A stretch of 64,000 nucleotides of DNA from Chlorops oryzae (Eukaryota > Arthropoda > Insecta > Diptera > Chloropidae): positions 17,964,724-18,028,723 of the forward strand of contig CM035806.1 in the NCBI GenBank assembly GCA_020466095.1, written 5' to 3'. Positions 35,901 through 47,900 of this stretch are shown in pieces. A model generated the notes under the pieces. That model saw only the letters and a list, made by a program, of their open reading frames with translations. It had not been told where the DNA came from and made no database searches. A program made the position numbers and the translations under genes. Each line of letters begins with the position of its first letter. Positions within the stretch are counted from its first letter, which is position 1.

Positions 35901-38900
35901 ATGGGAAAAGCAAAGGAAAAATTATAGAAAATTACAAAATTGGAGAGGCAGAGCTTTTTACTTATTTTTTCTTCTTTTTTTTTTTCTTTTTTGAGATGAC
36001 GCGATCGCTTTGAATGGCAGAAATTGTAATTTAAATGGCCCATCCCTCTTCCCCATTCATGTTGTGTCATGTTGTGGCAAATCTGACCGAAGTTTAATGC
36101 CTTGAAATGGACGGGTCCGAAGAGTCTCATTTTTTTTTAGCTGTTTACGATGTACAAATTTAGCGGGGAATGGCTAAGTGTTGGTTGCTTTGGAATAACT
36201 GCTATACATGAGAGAGCTATCCCAGACGGAAATTGAACTACATCCGAAGTGCTGAAACTGCATCCTGCGACCTTTAATTCTAATGAAGTTTCTTAGGAGA
36301 TGGCCGCCGTTTTTCACTACTTCAAAAGTCGGGGGTTATTCAAGAAGAAAAGCTAGTTGCTGGCTTTCTGAAATAGATCCAACTGACATTTTTAGGACAG
36401 GCGCCGCCAAGAAGACGATTATTAAGACAAAGTAATATAAGCTCAAATTCATATTCAATTGAAATGTCTCGAAATATTCTGACTCTAGAGAAGTTTTTAT
36501 TTTTATTTTTATGACGGACCGTAGTACTGGAGGTACGCCTAAAAATGGTCGATTCTCGAACTTGTTCTTACTCATGTCCCCGTGAGTTCGCATACGAAAT
36601 TTCATGAGCTAAACTTCTTCGATAAGACCACTGTATACAGACAGGCAGACAGACGGACATGTTGAAATCGAATCTCCTGGCGATGCTGAAAATTTCTTTA
36701 CATAGTTATTAACTCTCGTCCATTCTACAACGACCCCTATAAAATATGCCGTCTGAGCCTCTGTCCCGAATGCCTTTAGTGAATTGTTGGTGATGGGCAT
36801 TTTAAGATTCATGTAGCCATATTTAGCATAAGAACAGCTTCCGTCTAGAGTTGAGGCCGACGCTAATGAGAGGCACGGAAAGCGTTGTATCCTGAAATCG
36901 CCTCTTTGGGCCTACAGCTTGAAACTTTGGTTAACAATTACACCGAAAACTTCCAGCTGCAGTGAAGTAAAATATTTTTATTTTTTTTTTTTTTGTTATC
37001 AAAAAATCTTCAGCGCTCATTTATATGAGTCTTAATGTCTTAGTCAATTTTAATAGCCAGTTTATTATTATTATCATCACTATTATTTTTATTGTAAACA
37101 TAATGTTTTCAACTAAACGATCGCAGAAGCCGAAGAACGAGCTTAAGCTAACACGGAAGTTTGTTTCTCTATCGCTATGAAAATGAATTTATTAATTATC
37201 TAAAAAGCTAGCTAGTCGGAAACATTGACGATTTTCCAGAGCGTGCGGTGTTGGTCTGCCATCCACCTACACAAAAAGGTCTTAACCCACTACCTGGCGG
37301 GTGCCATCAAACGCCTACCGCCTGCCGCCTACCGCCTTTTTCAGTCAGCCTATGAAATCAAAATAACCGATTTTTATTTGGCTGCCTGCTCTTCCGGCAC
37401 TTTTGGCATCTGCCATTGTCTGCCATTGCTGACGCTTGATTGTGTTATTACCTTCGGTGCCCTTGCGGACAATTAGTGGCATTTAAGTGAATTATTGTTG
37501 CATCGCTTACAAATTGCTTACCGAACAGATCCGAGCGCACCGAGCATTAGAATATAGCTTTTCATGGCTCGTTGCGTATGTTTGGTTGTTCGATTTTAAT
37601 TCGCATGTGTCTGCGTGAGTGCACAACAAAAAAAAAAAAAAAAACCCAACAACAAAAAATGGTTCATGAATGTTTGTGGAATTTTTCGCTTAGAATATTT
37701 TGGTCCAACTTTCGGTCTACTTATGTGCTTGCTACAACACTTTTAACACTTTCGTTTTAATTGATATGATTTTTTGAATGGCTGAAAAGTGTTGCGGTAG
37801 AGCTGCGAATGATCACAACACGCAATGAAAGAATTTTCTTTCTTTACATATTGAAGCACCTTTAACAAAAAATTAATGTAATTCATTTTCACACCTTTTG
37901 CACTTCAAAGTAGTCTCTTCCAAAAAAAATCAAGAAAAAAAAATTATGGAGAAATTTCATTTCCATCTGTGTTCACGCTAAAGACATCGAAATATTGCAG
38001 GCATTCAAAGGCATTGCCCTACATAAAACATAATGCATAATTTTTCTTTTTGCCCTTTGCTTCGTGCTCATTCGCAATTTTTGACTTTTCATTATCATAA
38101 AATTTTACGAAGCCAGCCGGAGGAGAATTCAAGTGAAAGTGAGGCTTTGAGTGAGACATTTTCACCGAAGTCAGCCACCGCAACATTTGCCGGGTTTCCG
38201 CTTTTCATACCCGACACACTCTATGTGTCGAGGGTATATTGCGTTTGTGTGGTGGGTGTGTAACACCCAGAACCAGTCGAGATAGACCCCTGCAGTAATA
38301 TGGACTGACCCAAGTGTAGCCTTCGGTTAGTATTTCTTGTTAACAGCACTAGTCCCCTCATAATTCCACTTCTAATGTATTCAACTGACCTTTTTAACAT
38401 GGGCCTGTCCTAGGGGAGGGACTAGTCCGCAAAACGGCTGATTAAAGGCCAGTTTTTTTTTGGGTCAATTGTCGTAATTTTGTCTGGTTTTAGGATAGTC
38501 AAATGAGGAAAATAAACAACAAATTTCTTATATATATTCTAAGTTGATGAAAGTGTCATTAACAGACTACCCATAAACCAACCCATTTATTACCGACCGC
38601 CGGCTAGCCAAATTCGATGGAGCGAACTGCCGTAATGTAACCGATAGGGCTTGGACCGGTCAAAGGCCAGTCCTTCTTAGAAAACTGACCGGCTCATTAC
38701 TGCAGGGACCATACAAAATATAAGTATATAGAAGTATTAGCGTCACCAGTATAATCCGCCTATTCGTCTGTCTGTGTGTCTGTTTGTATATAATTTCTTT
38801 ATCGAAGAAGTTGGCCTATCTTGATGAAAGCTGGTATGCATACTGGCGGGGATAAGAGCACAATAAAGCTCCACAATGGATCAGATAAGACTATTTTAAA

Positions 38901-41900
38901 GGGTAGGTACCGCCAGAACACAGGTCTGCTATGAAAATCATAAAAACTCCTTGAAATATTGTCATCAAGAAATCGATATGGGAGCAAATTTTTAGGGGCA
39001 AAAAATATATGTAATTTCCAAAAAATTTTCTTTAGCCATAAACATCCTCTATATAAACTTGCTTGATCGGTATCTAAATTATTAAAGGTACCTCCAGTAA
39101 CAGAATGTATCAAAAAAATTACAAAATCTGTCTTATTAAGAATTTCAAAAAATTTCAATGACATTTAGGGCCAATATTACCAAGCATATTTAAAAAATTT
39201 TTAAAATAAAAATCCGCTTTTGGCTTTTACCATTCCAATTTTTAAAAAAATTTTAAAAATATTTTAATTCACCTCGGCACTGCGTTTAAATATGACATCA
39301 AGTTTGAGCTCGATTTTCAACAACCAGCTGTTTGGAAAAATTCAAAGAAATAATTTTCAAAAAAATGCAGTTTTGGAAAGTACACAATACGATAGACAGG
39401 ACTAAAAGCTTTGGAGTCACAGCGCAGCAATTAGGAGTACGAAACAATCGTTAGAATGGCTCTTTATAGAATCCCATTTTAAAAATAACGATCTAATCAG
39501 CTGTCAAATGTACTCACAGCCCTGGAAGTAGACGGTGCTGCCGTAAATTTCGATGCTTCAAAAAATACGATATTGAAAATGAAATTTATTTTTAAAAAAT
39601 TTTAATTTTAATTTAAAAAATTTTTTAAATATGCTTGGTAATATTGGCCCTTAGAATTTGAGTTTACTTTTAACCCTTCTATTGAATTTCTAAAAACTTG
39701 AAAAGTGAGCGCGGTTAAAAAAAATCGGTTTTATACAAAATATTCGATAGAAATTCGCCATATGAGGAACCGTATGGTCTTGAAGAATACTTTGTTCAAA
39801 TGGGCGTGGTCTTGGGGCTTGTTTAAAAAAATATATAAAATAAATTTAATTTCTTATTTTTTATTTATTTATTTTTTTTTATTATTTTTTTTATTTTTTT
39901 TTTTATTTCTTTTTATTAATGTTCATTTTGAATTTAATTTTATTAAGATTTTTTTTCTCTTTTTTCAATTGTTTTCAGATCGATGAAAATTCCTTGGTAC
40001 ACCATTTGGAAGATCACGAGAGAAAATTAATATTTGGAAATGATAATAAACGTAAGTGTAAAGTATCAAATCGATTTCCTTGTTCTATTAAAATAACATC
40101 CTTCTGCTAGCGCTGCCATATTTAGATTTGGCAAATAAATCAGTGTCAAACTGAGCGAGAACAACATGTAGCTAAGCTTTAGAGTCTATAAACATTAAGA
40201 GGCAACAAACAAACATGAAAATAAGTATGTCAGTCTTCTGATAAAAGAAAAATTTGTTCCAATACTTGCAATTCCCCATGAGTCGACAGACTGACTGCTC
40301 TTCGTTTTTTTTTTTTTACAATTTTTTTTTTATCAGTTCAGCATCTGATGAAGTCTGAGAAATTTCAAGAATGCGACATTTTGACACTTAATAATTATGA
40401 ATGATTTTATCTTCCGTATGTATCTTAATTTTATATACTAATAAGACGTTATACGTCTAATATAAATATAGGATGGATATCTCTGTTATTGAAACTGTCA
40501 GTAGAACAACGTTGACGAAATTAAGCCTTGTTATTGTGGATGTATAAAAATTGCATTTTCAAATATTTCAACTAATTTATCAATTTAACATATAAAGTCC
40601 AACTTTTCCAAATGAAATAGATCGCTTTTAAGAGAACTCGTTATATCAGTGTTTCTTAACCGATGTTTTCCGGGTTTTTAAGGTTTTGTTTTTGCAGATC
40701 CTTAAAGAATTAATTGTATTACAAAATCGTACCTTTGTATATTTTCTAGGCCATGTCGTTGGTTTTGAGCTCACAACAAGCTTTTGAAGTTGCCTTAAAA
40801 ATGTATGAAATTTTGCTTTTTTATAAAATTATTCGATACGCGGGTTTAATTGTTAAACGTTTTCAAAATATTAAATCCTTGAGAATCACGTGGTTTTTAG
40901 TGATTGGTACGGTAGGACCGTATTCATGGAATTGCCCATATATGTACCCATAACAAATGTACAGCACACTAATATTTAAGAGCATAACAGCAAGCGAAAT
41001 TTGGGTCCCCCTATATTTGGGCGTGGGGATTGGAGTGGTTTGATTTCCAAAATTTTTACAATTTTTACGGCGGTTGGTCTACGTCGGCATTATTCAACTT
41101 ACTAAAGTTATTTTTGCATTAATATCATGCTGCCATATGCAAGAGAGGGACGGTCCGTCCCGGGTGTCAACTTTATAGGGGTGAACTTCAATATTTACTT
41201 CGTTGTACAATCTTATTATTATTATTTTTTTTTTTGTCAGTCATATTCCGCAGTGTTCTTTTTGCTTTGACATTTTTAAGGTGATACTAATATTATCGCC
41301 CCGGGTGCCACCCGTGCGAGCTACGCCACTGTCATATGATCCGTAGGAAATCAGAAAAAATTTTAAGCGGTCTATTATATACATATAAAAAGCTTAAGAG
41401 ATCCTACTGTATAGGCAGAGAAAAATTGATGACAGTACAACGGATTAGAGGCAAGGAAATAAAGTGAGTGAGTGAGTGAGAGGAGTAAGAATGAGAGAAC
41501 AAGACAGAACAAGAGAGAACAAGAAAGAACGAGTGAGAAGGAGAGAGAAGTAGAGAGAAGGAGAGATAAGGAAAGAGAAGGAGAGAGAAGGAGAGAGAAG
41601 GAGAGAGAAGGAGAGAGAAGGAGAGAGAAGGAGAGAGAAGGAGAGAGAAGGAGAGAGAAGGAGAGAGAAGGGAGAGAGAAGGAGAGAGAAGGAGAGAGAA
41701 GGAGAGAGAAGGAGAGAGAAGGAGAGAGAAGGAGAGAGAAGGAGAGAGAAGGAGAGAGAAGGAGAGAGAAGGAGAGAGAAGGAGAGAGAAGGAGAGAGAA
41801 GGAGAGAGAAGGAGAGAGAAGGAGAGAGAAGGAGAGAGAAGGAGAGAGAAGGAGAGAGAAGGAGAGAGAAGGAGAGAGAAGGAGAGAGAAGGAGAGAGAA

Positions 41901-44900
41901 GGAGAGAGAAGGAGAGAGAAGGAGAGAGAAGGAGAGAGAAGGAGAGAGAAGGATAGACAAGGAGAGAGAAGGAGAGACAAGGAGAGAGAATAGAGAGAAG
42001 GAGAGAGAAGGAGAGAGAAGGAGAGAGAAGGAGAGAGAAGGAGAGAGAAGGAGAGAGAAGGAGGGAGAGAGAAGGAGGGAGAGAGAAGGAGAGAGAAGGA
42101 GAGAGAAGCAGAGAGAAACAGAGAGAAGGAGGGAGAAGAGCGAGAGTGAGAGAGATTCAACTTCCTTTTCCATTTTACTTTCCCAAACGGCTGTCAAAAC
42201 GAAATTTAAAAATGAAATTCCAACGATTTTCCCATAAATCAACCCCATCACTAGACCAGCAAAATCCCAGCACGCATGGTATGTAAAACATTTGAAAAGC
42301 GCAACCATTTCGCTATGAAGTTTCGACATCGACGTCATAATGCGTCAAATTGTTTTCAGAAATACATAATGAGAAAATAGATGCGGAAAGTTGACGATGG
42401 CAAAACGTTTCTTTTTTTTGTTGTTGTTGATGTTGTTGTTGAAGCTCTCGAGTGCGAAATCATTTTCGTCGCTTGAAGTCAAGCGTAATTAATTAAAAAA
42501 AAAAAATAAAATAAAAATAATAAATATTTTTGAATGCAATCGCGAATTGCATAAATTGTGGAGCATTAATTTCTTTATTGAAAAAAATTACGAAGTTTTC
42601 TGCTCGTTTGAGCGAGCTCTTCAATAAGTGCAAATAAAAGCAAAAACAAAAATGAAGGTGTTCCATACACCGCCGAGAAGCGATGTCAAACTTCTTACCC
42701 CACTTCAAGCTTCATTCATTCGCATCCGCTCAATGCCAACTTCATACAACTAAACCCACAATTATCACTTCCAAAGTAAACTTGAACTCTATTGTATACA
42801 AATGCCATTATAATTTGCTGCCTCACCTCTGAAAAGAGAGCTTCGAAAAGAATCTGCTCCTTCGCTTCGACTCTCGACGTCCCCAAGCCCCGCCGATATG
42901 TCCATATATGTACACACATTATACATAGGAACACACAAGCTCAGCGAAGTCAACGAAATGTATTCATCTTTTTTCTTTCTCTGTTCGATTTTCATCTAAG
43001 CGCCCCGTGCTTTAAAATTGGTGCACTTAAGACATCTAACAGATGTTGACTCCAGGCATTCCGTTAAGAAGCCACATCTGCCATATCGCAAAAAACGTGC
43101 GGCTGGCAACGAAGAGCAAACTGAAGCGCAGAGTGCAACAGAGCGGCAAAGCGATGCTCCCAAGCAGCAGCAGCAGCAAGCGGATTCATTCCATCATGAG
43201 GTTTCAGTGGAGATAAAAGGTAAGGTTTCATCCTTTACTTTTGGATTATGCAAAAAAAAAAAAATATTTTAAAGGTGGTTCAAAAAGTTCGTAGCTTTTT
43301 TTTTTTTTTTTTTTTTTTTGCATGTTAAAGATCTTCCCTTTCTAGATATTTTAATAAATATATACTACTGAGTATTGTTAGTACTATTTCCAGTTTCTTA
43401 AGGAGACATACCAACATACTTATCTATGTATCCGCCAAATATTGCAAAAAACTCCTAAATGTCTTTCAATTTGATTTTGAAACCCATAAAGAATTCTCCT
43501 CTTCAAGTCTCTGTTGCTAAAAAGCAGAAATTTTCCCTTCATTTTGGTAGAGATTCCCATATCTTTCACTTTCAAATATTGGCCCGAACTTATTTTGAGC
43601 CATGATTGGTTCGTTGGTTAGTTTGGTACACTTAGGCCTCACATGGGCCCGTTGTCATACCATCACTAAATGAGAAATTAATGGAGAATAGAAACGACAC
43701 AGCTACCTATAACATGCACACCCGAGCTGGGAGTTCAACCCACAGCCTCTCGCATTGTTAGTTGCCATCTCGGCCAACTACGCCACGGAGGCCGACTATA
43801 TTGAGCCATAAGATGCAATAAATTTGCCTCTCATCGCAATTTTTATTTCTGCATAAACTTAAGCGTAACCGATTGCCACAGTTTTCATTTCGCTCTCACA
43901 TGCTCTCCTTCTCTCTTGCTGGCTTTCTTTCTCGATTTCACAGATAACAATGAAACGGTCAGTTTGAAGCTGCAGCCGACACCGAAACTGATCGACGATG
44001 CATTCATTTACCTGCGCCGCTATGCGAACTTCACGCAGTTCATCGAAGATTCGCATAAATTAGCGGCGACCTATGAACGTTGCTTCTATAGCAGCGAAAA
44101 TGCAGCACTTGACCTCTGCGACGATGAGACGGTGGTGAGTTGAAGCGAAAAATGTGACCGAAAAACGAAACAATCTAGTGGTAAAAAAATTTAATTTTTT
44201 TTTCGCAGCGTGGCGTATTTCAACACAATTCCACCGATTTCATTATACAACCGTTGCCAACACGTTTCGGTAATTCAACACATGTCATCGTTGAGACGGA
44301 CAAATTTCGTCCAGCAGCGCAAAAAGGTATCGAAACGGAAGCTTCCACCTCGATACCAATTGATTTACCACCGCTCGATGAGAACTTTCAGTTTGAACCC
44401 GATTTGGAGGATTTCAACAATGTGAATGCAATGGATGGAATCTCCGCCGCCGCAGCCGCTGTCGATGTTGATGAACTACAACGTACAATAAGGAATATTG
44501 ATATGAGTTATGGTGAAATTGATGGTCATGGAAATTTAAATGGGACAACTAGTAAAAATCATTTGCCATTCAATTTGAATTTGAGCTACAAGCCGCGCTT
44601 CATTGAGAGCAACCATCAACATCAACACCACCATCATCAACATCCTCAGAATCAGCATCAGCATGACTATCATCAACACCATTACCAACGCGAACGAAAT
44701 GTTCAATTCCAATCAACGGATCATTATCATAACTCACATCATCGCCACAATCCACATCATCATCATCATCAACATCATCATCAACATCAGGATGGCCATC
44801 ATGGAAATGGCAATTCCAATCCTAATCACAATCGCAATCGCAATCGAAGGCGACGTTACATTTCAGCATCCGGTGGTGGTCAGCGGCCGATTCCATCAGT

Positions 44901-47900
44901 TTTGCATATCGAGACAGCGATCTTTGTTGACAACGATCTTGTCGATCATATGAGCAAGAATTTTCCAAAGAATACCGAACGCCAGTTGATGCGTTTCGTA
45001 CTGGCGATCATTAATGGCGTACAATTGTTGTATCATCATCCGACATTGGGTCGTCGTGTTAACTTCGTTTTAAAGCGTTTAGAAATCCTCTATAAAGATC
45101 CGCCAGACTTGGGTCGCTCGAGTGATATTGACACTTATTTGAATAATTTTTGCCTATGGCAAAGGAAAACCAATCCGTCATCAGACGCCGATCCGTTGCA
45201 TTATGACCATGCGGTGATTCTGACAGGTATGTACCTACATACCTTTATGGTGAAGTATATTCAATGACTGGACTCATTACAATTTCATCGTTTTTGTTCT
45301 TGTTTTCGCGTTTGTTCTTGTTTTTGTATTTTCATTTCATTTTGATTTATTGAAGGTCTCGATCTGTATGTGATCGTTAAGAATGGTAAAATGATTAGCC
45401 AAGTTGTTGGTCTCGCACCAGTGGCTGGCATGTGCACACCAACATCATCGTGCACTATCAACGAGGGTAAACATTTTGAAAGCGTTTTTGTTGTGGCGCA
45501 CGAAATCGGACACAAGTAGGTCGAAAAGCGATTCTCCATTTAACTTTGATTGATTTGCAAATTTTTCTCTTTTTGGTTTTGTTGTTATTTTTTGTTTTCG
45601 TTTTTTTTTTTTTTTTTCGTTTTTTTTTTTCGGGAATGCCTTCTGTAGTCTCGGTATGCGTCACGATACAAGCGATACTGGTTGCGATCCGACATCGCAT
45701 ATTATGTCACCCACATTGGGAACTGGTAAAATTACTTGGTCAAAATGCTCGCGTACATATTTAGAGGCTTTTTTGGAGTAAGAATTCTTTCGAATTGATA
45801 AAACGGCGGCTCTTTTTTTTAAAGCGATTCCCTTATTTACAAAATTTTTAGAACCAATCAAGCCCATTGCCTTTTCGATCGATCTCAGTCCGATAGCAAT
45901 CTGGATCATGCAGCTGAGGGCCTATTGCCCGGTGAGCGCTTCAATGCCGATAAACAATGTATGCTCAAATACGGACGCGATTCGCTGCGTGCTAAGAACC
46001 AACCATTGCCCGATATATGCCGCGACTTGCATTGCCAACGCGATCGGTATACATGGACGTCACATCCAGCGTTAGATGGCACCGAATGTGGGGATAATAT
46101 GGTAAATATTTGATCGGATAATGTAGTGTTTTTTTCCATTCTACACATACATACATACATATCGCGATATATTCATTTAAATCATTCAGTGGTGTCGCAG
46201 TGGAAGCTGCGTTTCACGTCCGAATGTCCGCGAGCGCAATGATATACCAAGGGAGCCTGTAGGACCATCGAAATCAAATTATGAAAAAGCTGGCTTCTAT
46301 GAGAGCAACAAGAGGGAACATCTATTGCATGAATACAATCAAAATAAGGTTAGTGTGGAGGTACCTGTTGCTCAAGCATGTACATACAAGTTGTTTTTGT
46401 TTTTTTTTTTATCAAATGAATGTTCTCTGGTTTTTGTTTTGCTTTTTTGCGAAAGCATCAAAATTGGGGAGCATGGAGCGATACCAGCGAATGTGATTCG
46501 GGTTGTTTGTACGGACCGTCGAACCGTCTGAGGGAGGGCAGCACAGGACTGCGGACCTATTTGCGTCGCTGTCTAGATCACCGACGTTGCCCGGGACGGG
46601 ATAAGAAATATGAGTCCTGCATTGCGAAGCAATGCTATAACATCAAGAAAACAACGATCCAAGAGTTCGCATCGAACGTTTGCGAGAAAGCTCAAAAGTT
46701 CGACGCCGACTTAACCGGACGAGGCGAACAAGTTGTTGGAGATATTGGTGAGATTTGAGAGTTGAGATTTGATATTTGAGATTTGAGAGTTGAGAGCAAA
46801 CAAACATGAAGATGAGGACAAATAATTGTCGCCCTTTTAATTGCCTATGGTTTTCAGAGGAGTCCTGTAAAGTGTTCTGTCGAACTAAAAACAATGAAAC
46901 GAAATCGCGAGCCTGGACTTTTCCCGATGGTACCACGTGCCATTCGAAGCATTATAGCTCTGATGCCATTGCCTACTGTATCGGTGGACGTTGTGAAAAG
47001 TTCTCCTGTGATAATACGAGCACAAATTACTATAAAATCGATCCGAAATTCTGCCGTTACAATGAACCGTCATCGAATGCGGAAATCGAGAGCAGGCGCT
47101 CAAATAATTACAACAGCATACAACCACCGCCCATACATCGCCGTGATGGCGAACACAATCCCAATGGCGAGAATAATAATTTCAATCGAAATTCAAACCG
47201 TATCTACGGACCAACAACCGTACACAGTAAATATGAAAATGGTAAATTCGCATTTTTTGCAAACTCTTGATTTTTTGGAAAGAGAAACAAAAAAAAAAAA
47301 ATTCTAAATTCCTTTCAACAGAGGTCGCACTGCGTCACTTCCATGGACAGTCCCATGATCAATACAAACCTACTAAGTCCGACTCCTACAATCATTGGAA
47401 CAAATATAATTACCGGCTCAATGACCATTATCCTTTGCCGGCTAATCAACCGGTTGCGGCTTCATTGAAAGTCGCACCATCGACACCAGAATCCGATTGG
47501 ATTGTCAAGTCCGGCTGTCACTCCAGCTGCATGGCCAAATCCAAGGGCGTACAAGTTGTTACTTCTCGACGAACCGGTGCTAACAATATACAACTTTGCA
47601 CACATGCAATCAAGGTGACCTCAACTAGATATTATTTAAAAAAAAAATGAAAAAAAAAACAATTTCAAATCTTCCATTCAAGCCGTGTGATCATCTGCTT
47701 ACACCATCGGAGTACGCTGAAACAACTTGCGCACGGTATAAGCTAAAGGTACGCGGTCTCTCCGGCTATGGCACCCAAATAGCCGCCAGCGTTGACGATC
47801 CCGATCGAAGTTGTCGTGTCGGTTGTCAGGATGAGTTTATAAAATACCGTTTCTATCTTGTTAACGGTAAATACGGGCATTTCCCATTGGGCACGAAATG

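Larger units (their letters stand above)
38209..39830 (+). repeat. TACCCGACACACTC repeat copy interrupted by two elements
   Basis: The start hairpin CATACCCGACACACTCTATG is followed by TCGAGATAGAC, then the insert 38289-38706, then CCATACAAAAT and further family sequence to about 39167. The insert 39168-39650 comes next, and then more family sequence including GGGCGTGG near 39801. Comparison with 21429-22275 gives empty-site evidence for the first insert. Confidence 0.7.

Noticed and set aside
41375..42338. Frames of 261 and 297 codons (minus) and 173 codons (plus)
   Set aside because: All derive from the 10-bp GGAGAGAGAA array; a 10-bp period keeps all three frames open.
44603..44953. 116-codon Ile/Asn/Thr-rich frame
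   Set aside because: Shadow of the His-rich ADAMTS exon in another frame.
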